A DNA stretch of 64,000 bases from Pseudoalteromonas phenolica. Lineage in GTDB: Bacteria; Pseudomonadota; Gammaproteobacteria; Enterobacterales; Alteromonadaceae. The first letter of the stretch is position 1. Every line of letters starts with the position of its first letter. A program made the position numbers and the translations under genes. This document shows positions 44,938 to 54,345 of the stretch, in pieces. The stretch spans positions 1,860,001-1,924,000 of the forward strand of contig NZ_CP013187.1 of NCBI RefSeq assembly GCF_001444405.1. The letters run 5' to 3'. The notes under the pieces were generated by a model, which saw nothing but the letters and a program-made list of their open reading frames with translations, did no database searches and was not told where the DNA came from.

Positions 44938-46140
44938 CTACTTCTCTTTAATGACGAATAAACCACCCGCGGTGGTCGCTATATTGTCAATTTCATATAG
45001 GCTAAAATTCCCTCTAATTTTCCTTAATTCGTCACTGAACTGCGCTTTGATATCTCCATCTGCCAAATTTTGCCCATGACTCGCGTAATTAACACCGAGT
45101 TGCATGCCATTTGTGTTGATTAAGCCATTGAAAGTTGCAAACCATTCGCCGTCATTGTCCGAGAATGACATCTCACCCAAAGGGACTGTGCCATTGTCAA
45201 AATCTACATTGATGCGCATTGAGAAGTCGCTCACAGTTCCATTACTTGATGTGATAGCAAATTGTTCTATATCAGAATATTCGATAACACCTTTTCGCTC
45301 AGTCAACAACGCTTCTGTATCTTCTGTCGCGAAAGTGTCTAAGACTTCTTCGGTTAAAAAACTGGTGTCTTCAAAGGCTTTTTTTATATCTTCACTCTTC
45401 AAAGGTTGCTGATTACTTTGAATAGTTAGCCCGAGATTTAATTTTTCGGAATTAACAGAGGTCACTAATTCCGTAACTTCCTCTTTAACATCATCTGTGC
45501 CTTTATTTACTTGGCCTGAAAGTGAACTCAGCTCTGCTGGTGGTTTTAATAACGGCTTAACCTCACCAGCATCAGATATTTTTGCGAATGCATGAGTACC
45601 GTCTCTTCCTAAAATAAGGGGCTCTAAAAGTATGTTGCTTGATACTTCTATCGTTCCATCCCAAACTGCCAAAAATAATTCACCATTTACTATTTCGACT
45701 TCGTAATGCGTGCCTCTTATCCCAATACTTCCTACTGGTGTCTTCAATTTGTAGTTATCAGACTTACCTTTTATCTTGCCTGTAATTGTGCGAAGGCCAC
45801 CAGAGACTAATTCCATCACGACAGAGCCCTTATCACCTTCAGAACTTAAAAAATACTCCTCTATATGTAGCGCTGTATTTTCTTTGAGTGCCAATAGAGC
45901 ACCATCAATCATTTTCAATTGCGCTTGGCTCTTTTGATATGTTGAAACTTTATCAACCTTAAATACTGGTGTTCTTCTTTTTAAACTCCTCACTTCAGAC
46001 GTTTCTAAAGAGATAGCCTCAACGGTCCCTTTTGCAAGCAAAGTTTTTCCTGCTTGCTGTTGCTGTGCGTCCGCGTTTTTAAAGAATATCCCAAAACTAA
46101 TCATGGCAATTAAATAAAGTTTTTGCTTTTTAGAAATCAT
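44938..46140 (-). CDS. FecR-domain periplasmic protein
   Basis: The 400-residue product has a signal peptide ending near 'NADA' (residue 25). A FecR domain follows (about 60-165), with 'ALKENTALHIEEY', 'VSGGLRTITGKI' and the signature 'TPVGSIGIRGTHYEV'. The C-terminal half (about 280-400) is beta-rich and ends in a lipocalin- or barrel-like 'SDELRKIRGNFSL' region; I do not recognise its family. There is no TonB or sigma-factor partner, so it is not a classical FecI/FecR pair. FecR proteins of this secreted type often occur with CHASE2 proteins. It overlaps the TPR/barrel gene upstream by 11 bases. Confidence 0.85.
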   Translation of the reverse strand: MISKKQKLYLIAMISFGIFFKNADAQQQQAGKTLLAKGTVEAISLETSEVRSLKRRTPVFKVDKVSTYQKSQAQLKMIDGALLALKENTALHIEEYFLSSEGDKGSVVMELVSGGLRTITGKIKGKSDNYKLKTPVGSIGIRGTHYEVEIVNGELFLAVWDGTIEVSSNILLEPLILGRDGTHAFAKISDAGEVKPLLKPPAELSSLSGQVNKGTDDVKEEVTELVTSVNSEKLNLGLTIQSNQQPLKSEDIKKAFEDTSFLTEEVLDTFATEDTEALLTERKGVIEYSDIEQFAITSSNGTVSDFSMRINVDFDNGTVPLGEMSFSDNDGEWFATFNGLINTNGMQLGVNYASHGQNLADGDIKAQFSDELRKIRGNFSLYEIDNIATTAGGLFVIKEK

Positions 46141-47434
46141 AACTAGCCCCTAAGTACAACTCACTTCGATCGAATTCATAAATTGCTAAATTGCTAGACT
46201 TTTTGTAATGACTAAAACGCGTTTGTATTTGCCATTGTCTTGATAAGTTATATCGCCATTCAAATGAAGCGTCTCGCATTTTTTCATCTCGTAAAATTAA
46301 AAAGAATGGATGAATATCATGATGCTCGACTATTTTGTATTGACTACTAAATACAAATGAATGAAAAGAAGAAAAGGAATAAGAAAAATATAGAGAAGCA
46401 GCTTTGTAATCACGACCATAGTGCCTAGCAATCGGTAAATCAGCATTTTGCTTACCATTTAAAAGAGTGACTTTTGCTAAGAAGCTCTTTTCGAAATATA
46501 GAAAACCTAGACCTAATTCAAAAATTTCGCTGTCTAGATGTTCATTTTGAACATTATTAATGGATGATGCTTTACCATTTAATTCCAACGCCCAACTTTT
46601 CAAAAATTGATACTCTATACTGGAAGCTATACCAACTTGTTGTTGATAAGTTGCCTCATCTAGTGACATGACTGAAGCGAGTCCAAGAAAATTGAAACGA
46701 TAATATGATTTTGCGAATTCATATCCGAAACCAACATTTGCTTGATTTCTATTAAACTGAGAAAGTCTGTGATGTGTTTGCTGAGAGAAATTAAAGTTTA
46801 ATCGCCAAGCATCGTACTGTGTATTTTGCCACTTTCCATATAAGTCATAGCTAAATCGAGCAAACCGATCAGAAGACTCAAGACTGGCTTCATCTAATAA
46901 AATTTCTATTCCTGAAACAACTACTCTGTCGTCCAATGATCCACTATTAACATTTGAGTCATGGCCTAAGTTAACTGAAATACGCTGACTTATATGAGAA
47001 TCTAAACTTTGTCTTTTGTTTTTTACAAAACGTAAAGTCTCTTCAATATTCAATCTAAGGTCATTTGGTATCGAGAGTAAAAGTAAACTACTAAGTGTTT
47101 GTTCAGATTGGTTGAGGTTATTTTGTTTTGCGTAACTTAGCGCTAACAGGTAATAAGCACTATAATCATCAGACTTTTCTGATATTGCCCTCTCAAACGC
47201 AAAGACAGCCTCATCAATTTTATTTAATTTAAGGCAAATTTGGCCGTATAAAGAATCAAACTCAGGTATGCCTGCTAAGTCATCAAAATACATTTCAGCA
47301 AGTCTAAACGCCTCTTGTGTTTTTTGATTATTAAATGCTTTTGAGATCTTCAAAAGAGGCTGCTCTGATGAAATTGCTGAAAAGCTACACCCAATAAACA
47401 TGTAAAAACATAAATAAAAAGTGCATCGCCACAT
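46130..47434 (-). CDS. TPR plus outer-membrane beta-barrel protein (Slam-like architecture)
   Basis: The 434-residue product starts with a signal peptide (about 1-20). TPR-type repeats follow (about 25-130, including 'AYYLLALSYAKQNNLNQSEQ'), and then a beta-rich region (about 150-434) with alternating strands ending in '...LYLGASYDF', a C-terminal Phe typical of outer-membrane barrels. An N-terminal TPR with a C-terminal barrel is the layout of Slam (DUF560) surface-lipoprotein translocators. It is the first gene of the operon, and a huge lipoprotein is encoded two genes later, which fits a role in moving that lipoprotein to the surface. The Slam link is by architecture only; a general porin-like assembly protein is the alternative. 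Confidence 0.65.
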   Translation of the reverse strand: MWRCTFYLCFYMFIGCSFSAISSEQPLLKISKAFNNQKTQEAFRLAEMYFDDLAGIPEFDSLYGQICLKLNKIDEAVFAFERAISEKSDDYSAYYLLALSYAKQNNLNQSEQTLSSLLLLSIPNDLRLNIEETLRFVKNKRQSLDSHISQRISVNLGHDSNVNSGSLDDRVVVSGIEILLDEASLESSDRFARFSYDLYGKWQNTQYDAWRLNFNFSQQTHHRLSQFNRNQANVGFGYEFAKSYYRFNFLGLASVMSLDEATYQQQVGIASSIEYQFLKSWALELNGKASSINNVQNEHLDSEIFELGLGFLYFEKSFLAKVTLLNGKQNADLPIARHYGRDYKAASLYFSYSFSSFHSFVFSSQYKIVEHHDIHPFFLILRDEKMRDASFEWRYNLSRQWQIQTRFSHYKKSSNLAIYEFDRSELYLGASYDF

Positions 47435-47769
47435 AATTGATCCTAACTATTAAAAAGTTCGTGAATCAAAGTAAGCAGGTTTGAAACAGCAACTATACAA
47501 ACGAGTTCACTTTCATACAGCCACCACTCTTAAAAGCAATTAAAGATAAAGAAAACCAGTTAAGAAGGTGATGTACACCAAATGCATAACTTTATCTAAA
47601 ACTAAGTATTACTGTTTTACATAAGTCATACTGCTAAAGTAGAAAATTAAGCAATTGGTGCTGTCTATATTTTGAGTATAATCAAGATTGTGTGTTCGTC
47701 AGTAACGATAAAAGAAACAAAGCCCATCTTTTTACTAGACAGGCTTAATTTATAGGCTTTTAGAAAGGA
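47435..47769. other. 335-base intergenic region
   Basis: The gap lies between the fadH stop and the start of the six-gene operon. It must hold the operon promoter and the fadH transcript end, but I see no strong -35/-10 pair, no sigma-54 element and only a weak long-loop stem near 47719-47762. No gene is seen. Confidence 0.4.
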
Positions 47770-49731
47770 CTAAATTTTTCGTGCAACCTGAAGCGCTTCA
47801 AAAATTGCTCTTTTCGCATCGATTGCAGCGGCTAGTTTTGCACCACCAATCACATGATGATTATCAGGTAACGCATCTTTATCAAAAATATCATTATTTG
47901 ATACCTGGCCAATACAAGCTATCACAGTATCAACATCTAAGTATTGCTCTTCACCCTTATGATTAATCTTTAAGCCTTGTGTATCAAAGCCTAAATATTC
48001 GCACTCTGATAATTGTTTGACATTATGTTGTTTCGCAACTTGTCTGTGTATCCAACCTGTGGTTTTACCCAGTTCTGAACCAAAACGCCCTTCACTTCGC
48101 TTCAGCATATAAAGTTGTCTTTGTGGGCCAGTATGATTCTGCTCAGTTTCTATGCCCCATTGAGCTTTAAATTCCTCAATGGATTGCTCAGGCTTCTCTT
48201 GTAGAAATGCAACCATATCAAAACCAATACCACCAGCACCTAGAATGGCAACTTTGTCACCAATTTCAACCTCACCGCGAATAACTTCATCATAGTGATA
48301 GACACGTTTGCCATCTTTGCATGGGAAACTCGCTACACGCGGTTTAACCCCCGATGCAAAAACAATATCATCAAAGTTACTATCCATATCAGATGAGTAT
48401 TCACAGTTTAATTCAAGATTAATATTTAAACGTTCTACCTCTTGCAAGAAGTATTTTAATGTCTTTTTAAAATCTTCCTTACCAGGCACTTGCATAGCTA
48501 GATTGAACTGCCCGCCCGCATAGTTATTTCGCTCTATAATTTTTACTTTATGACCTTTTTTAGCTAAATATATCGCCGCTGACAAACCTGCTGGACCGGC
48601 ACCCACAACTAGTACATTTTTTTCCTTAGAGGCTTTTTCTAATGGATAGTCAAGCTCATAACAAGCTTGAGGGTTCACCAAACATGTTGCACGTTGGCCC
48701 TTAAACACATGGTCTAGACACCCTTGGTTACAGCCTATACAGATGTTAATTTGTTCTGATTTATTCTGCTTGTACTTATTAAAGAATTCAGGATCAGCCA
48801 ACAAAGGGCGTGCCATAGAGATAAGATCAGACTGGTTCGCATTTAATATATCATTGGCAATTTCAGGCGTATTTATACGGTTCACAGCGATGACTGGCAC
48901 ATCCACCCATTCTTTCAATCTTTGGGATGCTTCTTTAAAAGCACCTGCGGGCACCATACTTGCGATTGTAGGTACTCGGGCTTCATGCCAACCAATACCT
49001 GTGTTGATAATATCAACGCCTGCTTTAACCAGCTCTTTAGCCTGATATTCGACTTCATCTTTAGTTGAACCATCAGGAATTAGATCCATTACAGAAAGTC
49101 TAAAAATGATCATGAATTTGTCAGATACTTGCCTTCTTACGGCTTCGACAATTTCTTTCGCAAGCCTGACTCTATTTTCTAAACTACCACCATAACTGTC
49201 TTTTCGCTTGTTAGTATGTGGCGCCATAAACTCATTAATTAAATAGCCCTCTGACCCCATGATTTCAACGCCATCATAACCCGCCTTTTCTGCAAGTTTT
49301 GCAGATTTAGCAAAGCTTTTTACCGTCGCTTTAATTTGCCCTAAAGACATTGCTTTTGGTTTGAATGGTGTAATTGGTGCCTTTAATGCGCTTGGTGCTA
49401 CACTAAAAGGGTGATACGCATATCTTCCTGCATGGAGTAATTGCAAACAGATTTTACCGTCATGTTTGTGAACAGCATCGGTGTAGGCTTTGTGTTTGAT
49501 GACATCAAACACTGTGTTAAATGAAGATGCGAATGGTGTCAATTTGCCGCGAACATTAGGACTATATCCACCTGTTATTATTAGACCTGTGCCACCTTTT
49601 GCACGCTCTTCATAAAATGCAGCTAATTTCTTTCTATTTGACCACCCTTCTTCTAAGCCCGTATGCATCGAGCCCATAACGAGTCTATTTCGCAACCTTG
49701 TATTTTTTAATTCTAATGGTGCTTCTAACAT
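47770..49731 (-). CDS. fadH: 2,4-dienoyl-CoA reductase, NADPH-dependent
   Basis: The 653-residue product matches the E. coli FadH layout. An old-yellow-enzyme TIM barrel (about 1-330) contains 'NRLVMGSMHTGLEEG' and 'DGVEIMGSEGYLINEF'. A 4Fe-4S cysteine cluster follows, 'CIGCNQGCLDHVF' with a later 'ATCLVN' (about 332-355). The C-terminal part has FAD and NADPH-binding Rossmann domains ('VLVVGAGPAGLSAAIYLAKKG', given here in part, and 'VAILGAGGIGFD'). It removes double bonds at even positions during beta-oxidation of unsaturated fatty acids. It stands alone on the minus strand. Confidence 0.9.
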   Translation of the reverse strand: MLEAPLELKNTRLRNRLVMGSMHTGLEEGWSNRKKLAAFYEERAKGGTGLIITGGYSPNVRGKLTPFASSFNTVFDVIKHKAYTDAVHKHDGKICLQLLHAGRYAYHPFSVAPSALKAPITPFKPKAMSLGQIKATVKSFAKSAKLAEKAGYDGVEIMGSEGYLINEFMAPHTNKRKDSYGGSLENRVRLAKEIVEAVRRQVSDKFMIIFRLSVMDLIPDGSTKDEVEYQAKELVKAGVDIINTGIGWHEARVPTIASMVPAGAFKEASQRLKEWVDVPVIAVNRINTPEIANDILNANQSDLISMARPLLADPEFFNKYKQNKSEQINICIGCNQGCLDHVFKGQRATCLVNPQACYELDYPLEKASKEKNVLVVGAGPAGLSAAIYLAKKGHKVKIIERNNYAGGQFNLAMQVPGKEDFKKTLKYFLQEVERLNINLELNCEYSSDMDSNFDDIVFASGVKPRVASFPCKDGKRVYHYDEVIRGEVEIGDKVAILGAGGIGFDMVAFLQEKPEQSIEEFKAQWGIETEQNHTGPQRQLYMLKRSEGRFGSELGKTTGWIHRQVAKQHNVKQLSECEYLGFDTQGLKINHKGEEQYLDVDTVIACIGQVSNNDIFDKDALPDNHHVIGGAKLAAAIDAKRAIFEALQVARKI

Positions 49732-49946
49732 GGATTAATTTCTCAAAACTGGTCGTACCTCCTGAGACCTTAGCAATTTTTAACAAATTAGCAAAGATTA
49801 TCTTGTAAAAAAGCTGAATTTTAATCTAACTGCACGTTCTGTAAGCTTATAAATACTTAGTTACGTTTTAGATATAACACTATTAAATGAACTCAGTTAT
49901 TATGGTATTAGTGAAAAAGATTAGATTTAAATGATAAAGGTGAGCT

Positions 49947-51821
49947 TTGATTTATATAGGTAAATTCTTTAAGGGCCTCTGGGCCGCAATAAATTTTTCG
50001 AGAAAACTCGTTTTAAACTTGGTTTTCTTTGGACTTCTTGCAGTGATTATATTCTCGGTCCCGCAACAAGAATCTCAGGTAAATGTACCTGACGGCGCTG
50101 TTCTAAACTTAAACCTTAACGGCTCGCTAGTTGAAGAACTAACATACGTAGACCCAGTCGATGCTGCTTTCGGAGAGGTGTTTTCGAGTAATGACCAACC
50201 AAAAGAGATTTTGGTTGACGATGTCGTCAAGGTTATCAACTCAGCTGCTCAAGATTCACGTATCCAAGTTTTGCTACTAAATCTGAAATCTTTACATGGT
50301 GCTCACTTAAATAAACTTGATGCTATCGCAAAGGCAATCGTCGATTTCAAAAAATCAGGTAAAAAAGTCATCGCCCATGGTGCATATTACTCGCAGAGCC
50401 AATATTTTTTAGCTTCATATGCTGATGAGATCTCTCTTCACCCATATGGTGGCGTTGAATTGAGAGGCTTTGCAAGCTACCCGCTCTATTTTAAAGATGC
50501 ACTCGAGAAACTAAAAGTAACTCAACACATATTTAGAGTCGGTACTTATAAGTCTGCTGTAGAACCCTTTATTCGCAATGATATGTCTCCTGCAGCAAAA
50601 GAAGCCAATCAATTATGGTTAGATGAGTTATGGGCTCAATATAAGTCAGATATCGCAGCAGCGCGTGAGTTTGAAGTCAGTAATTTTGATGAAAAAGCAG
50701 ATAAATATTTAGCTAAAATGCAGGCTGTTAATGGTGATTATGCGCAATACGCGTTGCAAAATAGCTGGGTAGACACGTTGCAAACAGATCAACAACTTCA
50801 AGCGCAACTTATTGAACAAGTCGGTAAAAATGCTTCAGGTAAAACATTTAAAAACATCAGTTTTAACAAATATCTCGAATCGCTAAATAACCTGCCTAGT
50901 TTTACAATGCCTTCTGATAATAAAGTCGCGGTTATTGTAGCAAGAGGCAATATTGTAGATGGTAAACAAAAAGCAGGACGAATTGGTGGTGATTCAACGG
51001 CCGCGCTTCTAAAGAAAGCTCGCTTGAATGAAAATGTGAAAGCAGTTGTTCTTCGAATTGATTCTGGCGGTGGTAGTATGTTCGCTTCAGAAGTCATTCG
51101 AAACGAAGTTCTTGCGATTAAAGAAGCTGGCAAACCAATTATTGCTTCTATGGGCTCTGTCGCAGCTTCAGGTGGCTATTGGATCGCGATGTCTGCAGAT
51201 GAAATATGGGCCGCACCCAGTACAATTACAGGCTCAATTGGTGTATTCGGTACTATTTTAACATTTGAGAATTCTTTAAATTCAATGGGGATCTACTCTG
51301 ACGGGGTTGCAACAACGGAGTTAAATAATATCTCTTTATCAAGAGGTATTTCAGACAAGCTCTCTCAGGTATTCCAGTTGGGCGTTGAAAATGCATATGA
51401 CAAATTTATTTCCTTAGTCGCTCAAGAGCGTGGATTAGATAAATCAGCCGTTGATAAAGTTGCACAAGGTCGCGTTTGGACTGCAACTCAAGCACAAAGT
51501 TTTGGCTTAGTTGATAAGTTAGGTGATAAACAAGGTGCGATAAATGCAGCAGCTTCACTCGCTAATCTTGATAATTTTGATGTCATAACAATCGAACAAA
51601 CGCTGTCTGAAAAAGATCAATTCTTAAAAGACTTATTAGGTTCAGCAATGATTAGTTCTTTAATTGAAACTGATAGCTCGTCTGGCAACATCATCACTAA
51701 GCTTTCAAAGCTATTTGGTGGTTTTGGTGAACAAGTAATTGAACAACTTAATATCGTAAACGAGTTCAACGACCCTAACCACATTTACACACGTTGTTTA
51801 ACTTGCGATGTGACCTATTAA
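49947..51821 (+). CDS. sppA: signal peptide peptidase SppA, 67K type
   Basis: The 624-residue product is of normal length for the double-domain E. coli-type SppA. It has an N-terminal membrane helix (about 22-42) and two ClpP-like halves. The catalytic Lys lies in 'FRVGTYKSAVEPF' (about 200) and the catalytic Ser in 'SMGSVAASGGYW' (about 403). It cleaves leftover signal peptides at the periplasmic face of the inner membrane. The start is TTG, with AAAGGTGAG placed just before it; the N-terminal sequence 'FFKGLWAAINFSRKLVLNL' aligns with E. coli SppA from this codon, so the TTG is credible. The asparaginase gene follows, the same order as in E. coli. Confidence 0.9.
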   Translation: MIYIGKFFKGLWAAINFSRKLVLNLVFFGLLAVIIFSVPQQESQVNVPDGAVLNLNLNGSLVEELTYVDPVDAAFGEVFSSNDQPKEILVDDVVKVINSAAQDSRIQVLLLNLKSLHGAHLNKLDAIAKAIVDFKKSGKKVIAHGAYYSQSQYFLASYADEISLHPYGGVELRGFASYPLYFKDALEKLKVTQHIFRVGTYKSAVEPFIRNDMSPAAKEANQLWLDELWAQYKSDIAAAREFEVSNFDEKADKYLAKMQAVNGDYAQYALQNSWVDTLQTDQQLQAQLIEQVGKNASGKTFKNISFNKYLESLNNLPSFTMPSDNKVAVIVARGNIVDGKQKAGRIGGDSTAALLKKARLNENVKAVVLRIDSGGGSMFASEVIRNEVLAIKEAGKPIIASMGSVAASGGYWIAMSADEIWAAPSTITGSIGVFGTILTFENSLNSMGIYSDGVATTELNNISLSRGISDKLSQVFQLGVENAYDKFISLVAQERGLDKSAVDKVAQGRVWTATQAQSFGLVDKLGDKQGAINAAASLANLDNFDVITIEQTLSEKDQFLKDLLGSAMISSLIETDSSSGNIITKLSKLFGGFGEQVIEQLNIVNEFNDPNHIYTRCLTCDVTY

Positions 51822-51852
51822 TCCACTGTCATAAATACAAGCTTACGAATAT

Positions 51853-51885
51853 AATAAGCCCAGATTGATATCTGGGCTTATTTTT
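51853..51885 (+). terminator. terminator after sppA abutting the ansA start
   Basis: AATAAGCCCAGA and TCTGGGCTTATT form a strong stem followed by T5. The next base is the A of the ansA ATG, so the stem-loop occupies the place of the ansA ribosome-binding site. Confidence 0.85.
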
Positions 51886-52896
51886 ATGAAAAGAAAAAAA
51901 ATCTACATCGCCTATACTGGCGGTACAATTGGTATGAAACAATCATCTCGTGGTTACGTGCCTGTTGCTGGTTATTTAACAGAAACTGTTAAGAACAATG
52001 CCGAGTTTACCCGCGAAGAGATGCCTCTATTTGATATTCATGAATATTGCCCATTAATTGACTCTTCGGATATGTCACCTCATCATTGGCAACAAATCGC
52101 AGATGATATTAAGTCTAAATATGATCAGTACGACGGATTCGTTGTACTTCATGGCACTGATACCATGGCTTATACCGCTTCTGCATTGTCATTCATGTTT
52201 GAAAATTTGACAAAACCGGTCATAGTAACCGGTTCTCAAATACCACTCTCCCAACTTCGTTCTGATGGCCAAGTCAACCTGCTTAATGCAATGTATTTAG
52301 CTGCGAACTACCCTATTGCTGAAGTAAGTTTATTTTTTAACAATCAGCTTTTCCGGGGAAACAGAGCCACCAAAGCACATGCAGATGGTTTTAATGCATT
52401 TGCATCACCAAACTTATCACCGCTTGCGCAATCAGGGATTAACATACAATTGATTGAGGGAAAATTGAGTCCCTATGTTGAACAGTCACTGCAGGTCACT
52501 CCAATAAAGTCTCAAAAAATAGCTATTTTATATTTGTATCCAGGTATATCTGTAGACATGGTTAAAAGTGTCATTACTGAAGATGTTAAAGGTTTAATCT
52601 TGCTTAGTTTTGGTGTTGGCAATGCACCACAACAGCCAGAATTTCTCGAGATACTAAAATCTGCAACTGATAAAGGCACCGTTATTGTAAACCTTACCCA
52701 ATGTATTCAAGGTCAAGTGAATATGGGTGGCTATGCAACAGGCAATGCTTTGCTTAATTGTGGCGTATTAAGTGGTTATGACATGACACTAGAAGCGTGC
52801 TTAACTAAATTACACTATCTGTTTAGTCAAAATCTTGAGTTAGAAACTGTCAGACACCTGATGCAAGATAATATGCGTGGCGAACTAACACGATAG
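51886..52896 (+). CDS. ansA: cytoplasmic L-asparaginase I
   Basis: About 336 residues, close to E. coli AnsA. The threonine nucleophile lies in 'IAYTGGTIGM' (about 7-16), and the second active-site segment 'LHGTDTMAYTASALSFM' at about 87-103. It converts asparagine to aspartate and ammonia. I start it at ATG 51886, because the longer in-frame TTG at 51865 lies within the terminator stem. No purine-rich ribosome-binding site precedes this ATG, which is unusual. Transcripts reading through from sppA would carry the hairpin; a start within ansA coding sequence is unlikely because the N-terminal motif begins at once. Confidence 0.85.
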   Translation: MKRKKIYIAYTGGTIGMKQSSRGYVPVAGYLTETVKNNAEFTREEMPLFDIHEYCPLIDSSDMSPHHWQQIADDIKSKYDQYDGFVVLHGTDTMAYTASALSFMFENLTKPVIVTGSQIPLSQLRSDGQVNLLNAMYLAANYPIAEVSLFFNNQLFRGNRATKAHADGFNAFASPNLSPLAQSGINIQLIEGKLSPYVEQSLQVTPIKSQKIAILYLYPGISVDMVKSVITEDVKGLILLSFGVGNAPQQPEFLEILKSATDKGTVIVNLTQCIQGQVNMGGYATGNALLNCGVLSGYDMTLEACLTKLHYLFSQNLELETVRHLMQDNMRGELTR

Positions 52897-52929
52897 ATGT
52901 GCTGAAAATTACCCTTTTCTTGCAAATAA

Positions 52930-52954
52930 AAAAGGTCAGCAGTGCTGACCTTTT
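52930..52954. terminator. bidirectional terminator between ansA and gnd
   Basis: AAAAGGTCAGCA and TGCTGACCTTTT are perfectly paired, with A and T runs on the two sides, between converging genes. Confidence 0.88.
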
Positions 52955-52971
52955 AAATGAAAACTATTTTA

Positions 52972-54345
52972 TCACCTGACTTTTTCGTCTATCTCAACTA
53001 AATCAGTAAGGTGACATGTTTCTCCTGAATGCGTTTTGATACCATGCTCACCGAAATAGTCACGTTGTGCTTGGACTAAATGACCATTACTAGGCGTACT
53101 TAAAGTTGCAATGTAAGTTTGCGTTGAACTCAATACAGGGAATGCAAGACCTGATGAGATAGCAAGACCTGTGACCTTACGAAGTGCAAGTGATTCAGCT
53201 TTTAATGTATCAATAAATTCTACACCTTCAGCAATATCATCCAAATAATCTGCTCTGATGATACAGCCTGCACGCCAAGTTTGAAGCGTTTTACCAAGGT
53301 CTACTTTCCATTGATGTGCACGTGAAGCGCCTTTAATTAACGCTAGCCCTTGACGATAACATAGAAGACTAGCCAGATAGAAAGCCGATTTAAGTTCATC
53401 TAAATCAATGTCGATTTTGCCAGTTTGCTGCGAAGCATAGGTCATTTCTTTTGCAGCATGTGTATCGATTGTATTGGTTAAGTGACGCGCTTGAACAGCG
53501 GCAACCAGAGATGGAACAGCAATACCAAGTTCTAATGCATTTTGTGCAGTCCAAAGACCAGTGCCTTTTGCTCCAACTTTGTTATCAATTAAATCAACTA
53601 AAGAATCTTCTTTATCTGTTTCAAGTTCAAGAATATGACTAGAAATTGATAGTAAATAACTGTTTAAGTTTCCTTCGGACCAAGTCTTGAATACTTCAGC
53701 AACTTCCTTCGGTGTTCTACCAGTACCATGGCGAAGGAGTTGGTACATTTCAGCAATTAATTGCATCAATGCATACTCAATACCATTGTGGACCATTTTT
53801 ACAAAGTGACCCGATGCAGACTGACCAACTCGAGCAAAGCAAGATTCACCGTTATAGCTAGCAGCTACTTTTTCGAACCATGGAATAATACGCTCCCAGC
53901 CACCCTCAGAACCACTTGCCATCATAGCAGGACCGTGACGAGCACCTTCTGCACCGCCTGAAATACCCATAGTCGCAAATTCGAACTTATTTTGATATTT
54001 AAGTTTACGTGCAATACCATCTTTGTAATTGCTATTACCGCAATCAATAATGATATCGTCTTTATCGACACCCGCCTCAACTAGATCAGAACACACTCTA
54101 TCTACTAACTCTCCAGCCGGAACAAGTAGTAAAATTGAACGAGGGGTTTCTAAGCGGCGGATCATATCACCAAGGTCAGAAACAATGTGCAAGCGCTCAG
54201 CTAAGCCAAGTGACTGAGCACAGCTTAAAAGCTCAGCACCTGCGTCCGGGTTTCTATCGTAGGCAACTAACGTTAAACCCTGTTCAATGAGATTTAGTGC
54301 AAGGTTTTTACCCATCACACCTAAACCAACTAATGCAACTTGCAT
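52972..54345 (-). CDS. gnd: 6-phosphogluconate dehydrogenase, decarboxylating
   Basis: With the start at 54345 (MQVALVGLG) the protein has 457 residues. A GAGGAA ribosome-binding site lies just before this ATG; the in-frame ATG at 54366 would add seven residues ahead of the nucleotide fold. Motifs are 'GLGVMGKNLALNL' (NADP-binding, 6-18), 'GISGGAEGARHGPAMM' (substrate loop, about 125-140) and 'KMVHNGIEYALMQLIAEMY' (catalytic Lys, about 180). It makes ribulose 5-phosphate, CO2 and NADPH in the pentose phosphate pathway. It is slightly shorter than E. coli Gnd. It is divergent from pykA, and no zwf gene lies in the window. Confidence 0.9.
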   Translation of the reverse strand: MQVALVGLGVMGKNLALNLIEQGLTLVAYDRNPDAGAELLSCAQSLGLAERLHIVSDLGDMIRRLETPRSILLLVPAGELVDRVCSDLVEAGVDKDDIIIDCGNSNYKDGIARKLKYQNKFEFATMGISGGAEGARHGPAMMASGSEGGWERIIPWFEKVAASYNGESCFARVGQSASGHFVKMVHNGIEYALMQLIAEMYQLLRHGTGRTPKEVAEVFKTWSEGNLNSYLLSISSHILELETDKEDSLVDLIDNKVGAKGTGLWTAQNALELGIAVPSLVAAVQARHLTNTIDTHAAKEMTYASQQTGKIDIDLDELKSAFYLASLLCYRQGLALIKGASRAHQWKVDLGKTLQTWRAGCIIRADYLDDIAEGVEFIDTLKAESLALRKVTGLAISSGLAFPVLSSTQTYIATLSTPSNGHLVQAQRDYFGEHGIKTHSGETCHLTDLVEIDEKVR

